A DNA stretch of 64,000 nt from Mariniphaga anaerophila (GTDB lineage: Bacteria; Bacteroidota; Bacteroidia; Bacteroidales; Prolixibacteraceae), in contig NZ_FQUM01000005.1 in assembly GCF_900129025.1 (NCBI RefSeq), forward strand, positions 248,001-312,000. Reading direction: 5' to 3'. Positions within the stretch are counted from its first letter, which is position 1, and each line of letters opens with the position of its first letter. The notes under the pieces are model-generated. The model did not search any database. It was given only the letters and a program-made list of their open reading frames with translations, and was not told the DNA's origin. Made by a program: the position numbers and the translations under genes. This document shows positions 28,194 to 37,942 of this stretch, one piece after another.

Positions 28194-29273
28194 ATGGAAA
28201 GAATAGCTGATGTTGTTAAGCCAGGTGTTGTAACAGGTGCCGACTTGCAGTACATTTTCAAAGTAGCTCAACAAAACAAATTTGCACTTCCTGCAGTAAA
28301 TGTTGTTAGTTCTTCTTCTATCAACGCAGTAATGGAAGCAGCAAAAGTTGCCAATGCTCCTGTTATGATACAGTTTTCTAACGGTGGAGCCGTTTTCAAT
28401 GCTGGTAAAGGATTGAAACTTGAAGGCCAGCAAGCTGCTGTATTGGGAGCTGTTGCCGGTGCAAAACATATTAACACCTTAGCTGAAGCATACGGAGTAC
28501 GGGTTGTCCTTCACACTGACCATGCAGCAAAAAAATTACTCCCATGGATCGACGGCCTTTTGGATGCCGGAGAACAACACTACAAAGAAACTGGAAAACC
28601 TCTTTTCAGCTCGCACATGCTCGACCTCTCTGAAGAACCAATTAAAGAGAACATCGAAATTTGCAAAAAATACCTCGAAAGAATGAGCAAAATTGACATG
28701 ACGCTCGAAATTGAACTTGGTATTACCGGTGGAGAAGAAGACGGAGTAGACAACTCAAATGTTGACAGCTCAAAACTTTACACTCAACCTGAAGAAGTTT
28801 GTTTTGCATACGAAGAATTAAGCAAAATCAGCCCTAATTTCACAATTGCTGCTTCTTTCGGTAACGTTCATGGCGTTTACAAACCCGGAAATGTAAAACT
28901 CCAGCCAGTCATTCTGAAAAACTCTCAGGAATACATTAAAAACAAACTTAACCTGGATACTGAATTCCCTGTTAACTTTGTATTTCACGGTGGTTCAGGC
29001 TCTACTCACGAAGAAATTCGCGAAGCTATCGGATATGGTGTTATTAAAATGAACATTGACACCGATACTCAATGGGCATATTGGGACGGCGTAAGAGCAT
29101 TTGAAGCCGAAAAACGTGGTTACCTGCAAGCACAAATCGGAAACCCCGAAGGTGCTGACAAACCCAACAAGAAATTTTACGACCCACGTGCATGGTTGCG
29201 TAAAGCAGAAGAATCAATGATTGCTCGTCTGCAAAGAGCCTTTGAAGACTTAAATGCAGTAAACAGCTTGTAA
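28194..29273 (+). CDS. fbaA: class II fructose-bisphosphate aldolase
   Basis: This cytoplasmic zinc-dependent aldolase of glycolysis/gluconeogenesis reversibly cleaves fructose-1,6-bisphosphate to DHAP and glyceraldehyde-3-phosphate. Its 359-aa length equals that of E. coli FbaA. Zinc-ligand and active-site motifs are visible: HTDHAA in the first third, ELGITGGEEDG in the middle, FGNVHGVYKPG with a metal-binding histidine, and FHGGSGST, which binds the substrate phosphate. It is a single-gene transcript with its own promoter and terminator, unrelated in function to its flanking genes. Confidence 0.97.
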   Translation: MERIADVVKPGVVTGADLQYIFKVAQQNKFALPAVNVVSSSSINAVMEAAKVANAPVMIQFSNGGAVFNAGKGLKLEGQQAAVLGAVAGAKHINTLAEAYGVRVVLHTDHAAKKLLPWIDGLLDAGEQHYKETGKPLFSSHMLDLSEEPIKENIEICKKYLERMSKIDMTLEIELGITGGEEDGVDNSNVDSSKLYTQPEEVCFAYEELSKISPNFTIAASFGNVHGVYKPGNVKLQPVILKNSQEYIKNKLNLDTEFPVNFVFHGGSGSTHEEIREAIGYGVIKMNIDTDTQWAYWDGVRAFEAEKRGYLQAQIGNPEGADKPNKKFYDPRAWLRKAEESMIARLQRAFEDLNAVNSL

Positions 29274-29296
29274 TAATATATTACATCTATCATCAT

Positions 29297-29336
29297 AAAA
29301 AAAGGCTGTCCTAAAACAAAAGGACAGCCTTTTTTA
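29297..29336. terminator. bidirectional intrinsic terminator
   Basis: AAAAAAAGGCTGTCC and GGACAGCCTTTTTT form a long perfect stem around a roughly 10-base loop, with A- and T-tracts on the two sides. It ends fbaA on the + strand and can also end the efflux operon whose last gene stops at 29375 on the minus strand. Confidence 0.93.
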
Positions 29337-29374
29337 TGCGCTTCAAAATTATTACTAGCTGCATCCCAAGCAGA

Positions 29375-30094
29375 CTACACAAACTTCTCCCGCTTCTGTA
29401 AATTATAAAGACCGTAAAGTACAAACACTATCATTCCTGCACCTAGGAAAACCCGGTTTTTTGTGATTAGCCCCTGCCAGATAATTTCATTGAAATTATT
29501 GGGTATCTGAAACGGATTCAGAAAAACATTCCATTGTGAACGTTCCACTGCATCCTGCAATATTATCAGAGCCACTCCTATCAGCACCATAACAACCGCA
29601 GTTCCGTTGCCATTTTTAATCAACGTAGAAAACATAAATGCCATGGAGCCCATAAATACAATGGGATACATCAGCTGATAAGCCATTTCCAACGCATCAA
29701 CCCGGTATAGCAGAACCGAGGCAACTGCAGAAAACAAAACTGTTATCAGAAAAATAAGCACATAAATCATCAGCAGCCTCACCAGCCAAACTTTGTACCT
29801 GTAGTTGGGAATTCCAAACAAAATTTCCAGCATACGGGAGTCGTCATCGTTTTGAATGCCGAAAACCGAAGGGTAAAAAATCAGTAATATTCCCGGGAAA
29901 ATGAGCAGGTTGTAAACCGTACCATCGGTGAGCGCCTGTCCATTCCAGACAGTCTGAATGGCAAAAAACAGGAAAAAAGCAAATGCAGCCAGCAGAAACC
30001 AGAAAAACCGTCCGGCAAAAATGATCTTTAAATTGTAACGTATCATTTTGACCGTGTTTCTCAGGCTGTTTCCTATATCTAATCGTTGTTCCAT
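29375..30094 (-). CDS. ABC-2 type transporter permease
   Basis: This 239-aa integral membrane protein has about six TM helices (near residues 30-50, 65-80, 105-130, 140-155, 165-185 and 215-232). It has the layout of ABC-2 permeases that pair with a separate ATPase. It is the last gene of the minus-strand efflux operon, starting 3 bp after the RND-ABC fusion gene. The obvious partner is the ATPase domain at the end of that fusion. The substrate is unknown. Confidence 0.8.
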   Translation of the reverse strand: MEQRLDIGNSLRNTVKMIRYNLKIIFAGRFFWFLLAAFAFFLFFAIQTVWNGQALTDGTVYNLLIFPGILLIFYPSVFGIQNDDDSRMLEILFGIPNYRYKVWLVRLLMIYVLIFLITVLFSAVASVLLYRVDALEMAYQLMYPIVFMGSMAFMFSTLIKNGNGTAVVMVLIGVALIILQDAVERSQWNVFLNPFQIPNNFNEIIWQGLITKNRVFLGAGMIVFVLYGLYNLQKREKFV

Positions 30095-30097
30095 TTT

Positions 30098-33000
30098 TTA
30101 CTTATTTTTTACAAAGTCTTTTAAAAGACACAGGTAGGCATCTTCAAGGTGAGGCGATGCCAACGTGGCATTTTCCGAAGGTTTCTCTTTTGCAAGCACC
30201 CGCACTTTAATATTTTCGCCATCGCGCATGTGGTGCACAATAAGCTGTTTGTTGGCAAAATTATCAAACTCCCTGGCCGGCAGGGTCATTTGCCACACAA
30301 ACCCTTCTCCCATTCTCACCATATCATTTGGTGTCCCGAAATATTTCAGATCGCCCCGGTTAATAACTGCCACCTGGTTGCACGAGCTCGAAATATCTTC
30401 AATAATATGGGTTGAAAAAATCACAATCCGTTCACGGCTTAATTCCACCAGCAGATTTCTGAACCGAATGCGCTCACGCGGGTCAAGTCCGGCAGTTGGT
30501 TCGTCAACTACCAGAATTCGTGGCAGATTAAGCAGAATCTGCGCAATGCCAATCCGTTGCTTCATTCCGCCAGAAAAAGAGCCGATTTTATCGTCTTTTC
30601 GTTCGAACATGTGCACGCTTTTCAGCACATATTCCAGGCGTTCGTTCCGGGTGGGCACATCTTTTATTCCTTTTAAAATGGCCTGGTAATCCAGAAACTC
30701 CCATGCCGACATATTTTCGTAAGTCCCAAATGCCTGTGGCAAATAACCGATAAGCCCCTGCAATTCCTCGCGGTGTTTCTGAGTATCAAGTCCGTTAATC
30801 CAGATTTTGCCGTAACTCTGTTCCAGAATGCCGCAAATAATACGCATCATAGTAGATTTTCCGGCACCGTTAGGTCCCAAAAGGCCAAACATTCCGGTTT
30901 TAATTTCTAAAGAAACACCATTCAATGCACGGAACGGAACCTTATGTTTTCCGATGATCGGAATCTGTCGTACCATGGTAAAGTACCAGCGGCGCAAAGC
31001 ACCAAATCTTCCTTCGATGCGGGCAATATTCAAATTCTTTTTATGAATGTATTCGCCCGAACTGTAAATTACCAGCAAAAGTGTCCAAATTATCCCCACA
31101 AAAATGACCATTCCCAAATTGTTCCATTCCCTGAAAAATAGATACAGGAACAACGCCGGAGTTCCCCAGAAAATCAGGGCTCGGATAACCCGGTTCATTT
31201 TCAGATAAAACGGTTTTTGCGTTGCTTCAAATTTGTTGGACAGCACCTGGGCAAAAGGCACATAAAGTACAAAAAGGAAGAAATAGACAAAATGCGACAT
31301 CGTCCACATCCAGAAGTTACTGTTCAGATAGAAGAAGGTAAAAAACACCAAAAATCCGAACAGCGGCACCTGCCAGATCAAATCGTAAAAATCGCGAATA
31401 TGCCTGTAGTCTTTCAACAGCCCGGCACGCTCCCTTATTTTTAATCCAGCTTTCCATTCCCTAACAAAGCGGCTGTCGCGATCATAAACTTTCACTAATT
31501 TTCTGACAACAATCCGTATTTGCTCTTTCTCGTCAACCACATCCGAGCTGGCTTTTCTCAGGCTTGTCAGCACAAAAGCTGTTACCCCCGGAATGAGTAT
31601 CACAACCATCATAAACCCGAGCAGTTTCCATACAAAAGTATCCACCTCAAAATAGATGTAAAGAGTGGCAACCACAAAAAGCACCAACTGCAAAAGTTTA
31701 ATGCCCCAATGCAACGATTTCAGCCAATTTACCGCGTTCTCCATTCCGAAATAAAGCGTAGGAACAAACACCAGTGTAAGTAACGTACTTACTGCAAGCC
31801 CGCCAATTACCGTAATGGCAAAAGGAGCGCCAATTGCCCCAACATACTCCGACTGCCCCATGGCCAGCGGCATCATGGCAACAATGGTTGTTATGGCAGT
31901 TATTAAAATTGGCCGCACGCGCGAAAGCCCCGCCGTAATCAATGCCCGCGATTTGCGGTAGCCCCGTTTCCGGAGGATGTTCGTGTAATCGATGAGAATA
32001 ATTCCATTGTTTACCACCACTCCCAACAGAATAAGAAAACCAGTAAGCGTATTGGCGTTGAACAGGCTGTTTCCTGTAAAAATGAGAGCGATGAAAGAAC
32101 CGATTGCAGCCAGCGGTACAGAAAACATTAAAACGATGGGCGTTGTCAGCGATTCAAAAACAGATGCCAAAATCATCAGGATTAGCAGAAATGCTGCACC
32201 AATCAAAAAATAGAATTCTGAAAACTGGTCTTCCTCATGAATTACCTCGATGGCCACTCCCGCCGGCATTTTATAGCTGGCAACCACCTGATCCAGCTCA
32301 AGCCGATAAGCCTCCAGCAGGTCTTTCGATTGCTCTGCTTCCTGGGCAAAACGGTAGAACAGTTCTATCTGTTTTTCCTGATTAACCCGGGTAATACTAG
32401 CCATTCCATCGGCATAAACTAAATCGGCAATATCCTGAAGCTCGTAGGTCGCACCCTGCCCGTTGCTCACTTTCATTCGCCTCAAATCGTCAATGGTTTT
32501 TTCCCTTTGCTCTTCCTCATCAGTAAGCTTTTCTTTTATGATGATTTCATACTCTTCGGTGCCTTGTTTAAAATTAACACCAGAAGTAAACTCCCGGGTG
32601 AAAGCGCTCAACTCGGAAGCGATGCTATTCATATTAAGGCCAAACTCGGTTAGCAAAAGTTGTTTAAAGTACAAATGCAGTTCAGGCCGATTACTGGAGA
32701 CGCTGATATTCACACTCCGAATGGACTCAAGGTTTTCAATGAAATATTCCAAGTCTTCGGCCACCCCGCGCATTGCTTCAAAGTCTTCTCCTTTAATTAC
32801 AATCCGCTCGCGATTTGTGCCAATACCCAAAAAGCGGCTGAAATTCTCCATTCCGGCACCGCCGCCACCGCCGCCCCTAAACCTCGAGCTGGACGCTGGG
32901 GCAGTAAGGCTTATTTCTGCATGAGAAATACTTTTAACCAATCCCTCCACTTCCGATTTGATTTCGGCCATGGTACGGTCGTTAATCTTCTCATAGTCTT

Positions 33001-34834
33001 CTTGTAAAACAACGGTAATAATTGCATCTTCTTCCTGAATATTCGCAATTACGTCCTGCTTCTCCTGAATTCCTTCCAGCCGGCTTTCCACCTCGGCGGC
33101 CACCAAATCGGTTGCATCAAGCGTTGCTCCGGTAGGCATGGTCACATAAATTGAAAACCGCGTTTCCTCCACTTCCTCAAGCGTGTTAACACTTATGGCC
33201 ATCACAATAAAAACAGTGATAAAAAACAGCACAATTGCCCCCACCACAGTTGCTGCGGGTGCACGCATGCTTGTTTTTAAAAGTAACACATAAATCTGAA
33301 TAATCCGGTTGTTGGTTGTTACCTTCTCATAAAAAATGTTGTGTGAGTTTTCCCGTTTCAGCAAATAATGGGCCGCCATGGGAATAAGCAAAAGCGCTAC
33401 AAAAAGCGAAACAGTTAATGTTGAAATTATGGACACTCCCACGTGTGAACCCATCAGTTTAATCATGTATTCCGAAGAAAACAGGAACGGAAGGAAAACC
33501 GTAACCGTGGTAAGCGTAGCGGCAACAATCGAGCGCCAAACTTCTGTGGTTCCCTGAACAACGGCAGTATCGGGACTAAACCGTTTCCCGGAAAGGCGGT
33601 AAATATTCTCCAGCACCACCACGCTATTGTCCAGCAGCATTCCGATGGCAAGCACCAACCCAACCAAAGTAAGGCTGTTTATGGAAACGTTAAACGCGTA
33701 AAACAGGTTGAATGCCGTAAAAACCGAAACCGGAATAGCCAGCGCAATAATAGATACAATACGCAGGTTTTTCAGGAAAATCCATAAAACGAAAATAGCC
33801 AGAAGCCCGCCAACCAGCGCCAGATTCATTATCTGGTCGATGTTCTTTTCCATGGTTTCGGCCAGGTTGGTCTGCACTACCATTTCCACATCCTGCGTTG
33901 CAAGTTTTTCATTCAGCCTTCCAATGTGTTCCTGTACTTTTTGAGAAAGGTCGATTAGATTAGCCTGTGAATCGCTTACCAACATTATTGAAACGGCATC
34001 TAGACCGTTTACGCGACTGATACTTTCTTCCTCTTTCACACCAAAAAACACATCGGCAATGTCTTTCAAATAAATGGGCCCTTCTGCAACAACAATATTC
34101 TCAATATCTGTAACCTTGTCGTACTCGGCAGTTACATGCACAAAATATTGCTTCTGATTTTCGTGCAGATAACCGGCAAAAGTACGGTTTGCCGAATTGG
34201 ACGCAATTGCACTTCTGATTTGCGACGGAGTAATGTTATAGGCATCGCAGGCAGCTTTATCGTAAGTAATTTCTATGGATTTTTCTTTCCCGCCGAAAAC
34301 TGTAACTGATGCAATTCCATCAATATTTTCGAGCTCGGCAGCAATTTCTTCATCCACAATATTCCGCAACCGGTCTGTTCCGCCGCTTCCCCTCACCTGC
34401 AATTCCATAAACTGGTTGGTGAGTTGTTCCACATCCACCCGGTTTACCGACACGGTAAAGTTGTCATCCAAATTGTCGGCAGCCTGCTCAATTTTCTCCT
34501 GAAGTTTGAGGAAGGTGTATTTGAAATTGACATTCTGATTAAAGTTAACCTGAATGGATGCCGACCGATTGTTCAAGAACGTCTCCATGCTTTCAATTCC
34601 TTCCATGGTTCCGATGGCACCCTCAATGGGAATTACAGCCTGGTTTTCCATGTAAGAAGGATCAACTTCGATCCGGGAGTTGATCTGAACAAAAAGCATG
34701 GGAAGCTCTGCATTGGGCATAAGTTCTACCGGCAGTTGTTTATAGGAAACATACCCCAGAAGGGTAAGTCCTGTAAACAACATACTAATGAGTACTTTTC
34801 TTTTTATTATAAAATTCATTCTATTTTCTAGCAA
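30098..34834 (-). CDS. RND efflux permease fused to a C-terminal ABC ATPase domain
   Basis: This single 1578-aa frame holds two transporter types. Residues 1 to about 1010 are a full RND (AcrB-like) permease with two periplasmic loops. TM4 reads GMLLDNSVV (D402, N403) and TM10 reads VVNNGII (N942), so the classical second Asp and the Lys of the AcrB proton relay are replaced, as in SwrC-type pumps. About 1010-1300 is a linker with roughly six further TM segments. About 1305-1578 is a complete ABC ATPase: Walker A GPNGAGKST (1320-1328), signature SGGMKQR (from 1421), Walker B with DE at 1444-1445, and the H-loop STH. It overlaps the preceding RND gene by 14 bp. The ATPase probably serves the ABC-2 permease encoded 3 bp downstream. 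Confidence 0.9.
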   Translation of the reverse strand: MLENRMNFIIKRKVLISMLFTGLTLLGYVSYKQLPVELMPNAELPMLFVQINSRIEVDPSYMENQAVIPIEGAIGTMEGIESMETFLNNRSASIQVNFNQNVNFKYTFLKLQEKIEQAADNLDDNFTVSVNRVDVEQLTNQFMELQVRGSGGTDRLRNIVDEEIAAELENIDGIASVTVFGGKEKSIEITYDKAACDAYNITPSQIRSAIASNSANRTFAGYLHENQKQYFVHVTAEYDKVTDIENIVVAEGPIYLKDIADVFFGVKEEESISRVNGLDAVSIMLVSDSQANLIDLSQKVQEHIGRLNEKLATQDVEMVVQTNLAETMEKNIDQIMNLALVGGLLAIFVLWIFLKNLRIVSIIALAIPVSVFTAFNLFYAFNVSINSLTLVGLVLAIGMLLDNSVVVLENIYRLSGKRFSPDTAVVQGTTEVWRSIVAATLTTVTVFLPFLFSSEYMIKLMGSHVGVSIISTLTVSLFVALLLIPMAAHYLLKRENSHNIFYEKVTTNNRIIQIYVLLLKTSMRAPAATVVGAIVLFFITVFIVMAISVNTLEEVEETRFSIYVTMPTGATLDATDLVAAEVESRLEGIQEKQDVIANIQEEDAIITVVLQEDYEKINDRTMAEIKSEVEGLVKSISHAEISLTAPASSSRFRGGGGGGAGMENFSRFLGIGTNRERIVIKGEDFEAMRGVAEDLEYFIENLESIRSVNISVSSNRPELHLYFKQLLLTEFGLNMNSIASELSAFTREFTSGVNFKQGTEEYEIIIKEKLTDEEEQREKTIDDLRRMKVSNGQGATYELQDIADLVYADGMASITRVNQEKQIELFYRFAQEAEQSKDLLEAYRLELDQVVASYKMPAGVAIEVIHEEDQFSEFYFLIGAAFLLILMILASVFESLTTPIVLMFSVPLAAIGSFIALIFTGNSLFNANTLTGFLILLGVVVNNGIILIDYTNILRKRGYRKSRALITAGLSRVRPILITAITTIVAMMPLAMGQSEYVGAIGAPFAITVIGGLAVSTLLTLVFVPTLYFGMENAVNWLKSLHWGIKLLQLVLFVVATLYIYFEVDTFVWKLLGFMMVVILIPGVTAFVLTSLRKASSDVVDEKEQIRIVVRKLVKVYDRDSRFVREWKAGLKIRERAGLLKDYRHIRDFYDLIWQVPLFGFLVFFTFFYLNSNFWMWTMSHFVYFFLFVLYVPFAQVLSNKFEATQKPFYLKMNRVIRALIFWGTPALFLYLFFREWNNLGMVIFVGIIWTLLLVIYSSGEYIHKKNLNIARIEGRFGALRRWYFTMVRQIPIIGKHKVPFRALNGVSLEIKTGMFGLLGPNGAGKSTMMRIICGILEQSYGKIWINGLDTQKHREELQGLIGYLPQAFGTYENMSAWEFLDYQAILKGIKDVPTRNERLEYVLKSVHMFERKDDKIGSFSGGMKQRIGIAQILLNLPRILVVDEPTAGLDPRERIRFRNLLVELSRERIVIFSTHIIEDISSSCNQVAVINRGDLKYFGTPNDMVRMGEGFVWQMTLPAREFDNFANKQLIVHHMRDGENIKVRVLAKEKPSENATLASPHLEDAYLCLLKDFVKNK

Positions 34835-37800
34835 ACAAGGTTCTTATCCTGTCCAAAATATCGTAAACACACGGAATAACCACCAGCGTTAAAAGGGTTG
34901 AAGTTACCAGCCCTCCGATAACTGCCAGCGCCATGGGCGACCGCAACGAAGCGCTTTCGCCAAACCCAAAAGTAAGCGGAAGCAGGGCAAGTACGGTAGT
35001 CAGGCTGGTCATAATAATTGGCCGGATACGTTGTTGTCCCGCTTGTAAAATGGCATCCTTTCTTGAATTTCCTTCCCGAATCAACTGGTTTATTCGATCC
35101 ACCAGAATAATGGAGTTGTTTACGGCAATCCCGGCCAGCATAATTATTCCGATAAGCGCCATAATATTGAAGGTTTTTCCCAGGGCAAAAAAGATGAGAA
35201 TGCTTCCTACCACTGCCAGCGGAATGGTAAGCAAAATGGTAAACGGATGAATAAGCGACTCGAATTGCGATGCCATTACCATGTAAACCAACACAATGGA
35301 TAAAAGCAGTGCAAACCCCAGACTACTCATCGACTCCTGCCTTTTTTCTTCTTCGCCGGTAACAAATATTCGATAATTCGGGGGCAAATCAATAGCCGCT
35401 GTCTCCTGCCTGATTCTGCTGGCAAGATGATCCAGGGCAAGCCCTTTATCCATTTGTGCAGTGACCCGCCCGATGCGGTTCTGGTTTTTCCGCAATATTT
35501 CTTTGGGAGAAACGCCAAATGAAATGTCGGCAACTTCACTCAGCCTGAATACCTGGCTGCCGGAGTTAATCGTGAGGTCATAAATTTCGTTCAATCCCTT
35601 TTCCGGAACCTTAATGGTAATATCGCGCATCTCGCCTGCCTTCTCCATCTGCCCGGCATTTTTTCCTTCCAACTGATCCTGAATCTGGGTAATTACGGTA
35701 TTAATATCCAGGTTGTACATTCCAGCCCTCATTCGGTCAACATGCACTTCCACCTCGGGTGCGCCTTCTTCCACAGATGTTTGAATGTTAAACAGTCCAT
35801 CCACATTCGTCATTCGTTCTTTCACCTGATTCAGAATCACCTCAATTTCATCCAGCTCTTCGCCTCGTACTTCAACAACAACAGGCGCCTCTTCTGTTCC
35901 CAAAATGGATTTTAACGCACTTTGCTCTTCGGCATAACTGATTTCGAGGCCGGGAATATTCGCCGTAAGATTATCCATGGTTGCAATAACCTGACCGGTT
36001 GAGATGTTCGATTCGCCCGTCAGAATAACCCTTATTTGCGCAGTATTTTCGCCCTGAAAAACAGCAGAGGCATCGCCCAGAATGCTCGTGGACGGCCCTG
36101 AATGAGAATATATTCTATCCAGGTTTTCGCCCAGATATTCAGTAAGGATAGATTCAATATTTTTTACCGTTGATTCGGTACGAACCAGTTTTGTTCCCTC
36201 CTGCATTTTCAGGTTCATGGTAAATTCACGGGTTTCGGTTTTAGGCATAAATTCAGTTCCAATTAAAGGCACCAGCATAAACGAACCAATTACAATTAGT
36301 GTAGCCACAATTACAACCACCCATTTTATTTTCAAAATCTTATCAAGAAACCGGCTATACCCGCCCATTTTTACTGAGCTCTTTTTTGCAGGCGCCTTTT
36401 TGTTTTTATAAAAACGGTGATAAAGAGCCGGAATCACGAAAATTGCAACAAACAACGACGAGATCAGCGAAAACGCCACGGTCCATGCCTGATCTTTAAA
36501 TAACTCTCCGGAGGCGCCATGCAGGTATACAATTGGCAAAAACACGACAATAGTGGTAAGCGTAGATGCCGTAATTGCTCCGCCAACTTCGGCCGTTCCG
36601 TTAATTGCCGCATCTTTAACACTCATTCCGTTTTCGTGGTTTCTGAAAATATTTTCGAGCACCACAATGGCGTTGTCAACCAGCATGCCGGCGCCAAGCG
36701 CCAACCCTCCCAATGTCATAATGTTAATGGTCAGGTCATTAAAATACATCAGATTGAAAGTGGCAATAATTGAAATAGGAATGGCGATGCTTACGATAAG
36801 CGTAGTTCCCAACCTCCGCAGGAAAAGAAACAACACGAAAACTGCAAGCAAAATTCCCAGAAGCGCCGTGTTTTGAACTTCGCCAATGGCGCTGCTGATA
36901 AAACGCCCCTGGTTGGTCACCTGCCGAAGTGTGTACCCCGGCAACGCCCTTTGAATATTCACCAACGCCTCGTTTATCTGGTCCACCGCTTTTACGGTGT
37001 TAAACTTGGTTTCTTTATAAACAGCAAGCCCAACACATCTTTCGCCGTTAAAGTGTACAATATTTGAAGGTTCTTTGTTTCCCATGGTAACAGAAGCCAC
37101 ATCGCGCAAAAAAACCGGAGCCATTTCTACCCTGGGGCGTTCCTCTGTTTGCGAGCGTACCGCTTTATAACCTACAATCAGGTTCTCAAAATCTTCGATG
37201 CTGTTTAATAACCGCACGCCTTTAACAATGTACTGCATCCCCATTTCGCTGATGCGCCCTCCCGAAACATTCCGGTTGAAATTCTGAATGCGCGAACTCA
37301 CTTCATCGAGCGTGAGCCCCTGGGCTTCCAGCCGGTAATGATCGGTATTAATAATTACTTCGCTTTCTTCCTGTCCCGACAGTTCCACCTCTGCAACACC
37401 TTCTAAACGCACCAGCTCGTTTCGAATATAATTTTCAGCAACTTTCCGGATTTCATTCATGTCGGTAATTTCGTTGTGCGTAACCGCAATAAGCATTACC
37501 GGCGCAGTGTTGGGGTCGTGTTGTGTAATCCGCAGCTCATCTATTTCTGCATTTTGAGTAAGCGCATTCAGTGCTTTTTGCAGGTCAAGAAAAGCTTCGT
37601 CCATATCTTTATTCCAGGCGTACTCCACAGTTACCTGTGCCGAACCAACGCGGGTGATAGACGAAACCTGAGTTACATCAGACTGCCGGATGGCAAGCGC
37701 TTCAATATTCTCGACAAACTGCTTTTCCATTTCCTCCGGCGGCCGTTCGCCCGAGGTAATTTCCACAAAAATGCGGGGAGAATTTAAATCGGGAAAAAGG

Positions 37801-37907
37801 TCAACCCCCAGCTTGTCAAACGAAATGTAGCCGAGGAGAATCACTCCAAGCACTATCATCAGAATGGTAACCGGGTAATTAACTGAGAATTGGGTTAATT
37901 TCTTCAT
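34821..37907 (-). CDS. RND efflux transporter permease
   Basis: This inner-membrane pump subunit of 1028 aa is a full-length AcrB/AcrD/AcrF family member with 12 TM helices and two large periplasmic loops. TM4 carries GMLVDNAIVV (D411, N412) and TM10 carries AVNNSII (N930), so it belongs to the SwrC-like subset with an altered proton relay. It is encoded 35 bp after the membrane-fusion protein and overlaps the start of the RND-ABC fusion. The two RND proteins may form a mixed trimer, as MdtB and MdtC do; that is inference. Confidence 0.93.
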   Translation of the reverse strand: MKKLTQFSVNYPVTILMIVLGVILLGYISFDKLGVDLFPDLNSPRIFVEITSGERPPEEMEKQFVENIEALAIRQSDVTQVSSITRVGSAQVTVEYAWNKDMDEAFLDLQKALNALTQNAEIDELRITQHDPNTAPVMLIAVTHNEITDMNEIRKVAENYIRNELVRLEGVAEVELSGQEESEVIINTDHYRLEAQGLTLDEVSSRIQNFNRNVSGGRISEMGMQYIVKGVRLLNSIEDFENLIVGYKAVRSQTEERPRVEMAPVFLRDVASVTMGNKEPSNIVHFNGERCVGLAVYKETKFNTVKAVDQINEALVNIQRALPGYTLRQVTNQGRFISSAIGEVQNTALLGILLAVFVLFLFLRRLGTTLIVSIAIPISIIATFNLMYFNDLTINIMTLGGLALGAGMLVDNAIVVLENIFRNHENGMSVKDAAINGTAEVGGAITASTLTTIVVFLPIVYLHGASGELFKDQAWTVAFSLISSLFVAIFVIPALYHRFYKNKKAPAKKSSVKMGGYSRFLDKILKIKWVVVIVATLIVIGSFMLVPLIGTEFMPKTETREFTMNLKMQEGTKLVRTESTVKNIESILTEYLGENLDRIYSHSGPSTSILGDASAVFQGENTAQIRVILTGESNISTGQVIATMDNLTANIPGLEISYAEEQSALKSILGTEEAPVVVEVRGEELDEIEVILNQVKERMTNVDGLFNIQTSVEEGAPEVEVHVDRMRAGMYNLDINTVITQIQDQLEGKNAGQMEKAGEMRDITIKVPEKGLNEIYDLTINSGSQVFRLSEVADISFGVSPKEILRKNQNRIGRVTAQMDKGLALDHLASRIRQETAAIDLPPNYRIFVTGEEEKRQESMSSLGFALLLSIVLVYMVMASQFESLIHPFTILLTIPLAVVGSILIFFALGKTFNIMALIGIIMLAGIAVNNSIILVDRINQLIREGNSRKDAILQAGQQRIRPIIMTSLTTVLALLPLTFGFGESASLRSPMALAVIGGLVTSTLLTLVVIPCVYDILDRIRTLFARK

Positions 37908-37942
37908 CGTAAAAAATTTCTAATAATTTTCCGGCAGGCCGC

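Noticed and set aside
28179-28477. Minus-strand frames over the fbaA start
   Set aside because: Shadows of the strongly supported aldolase gene.
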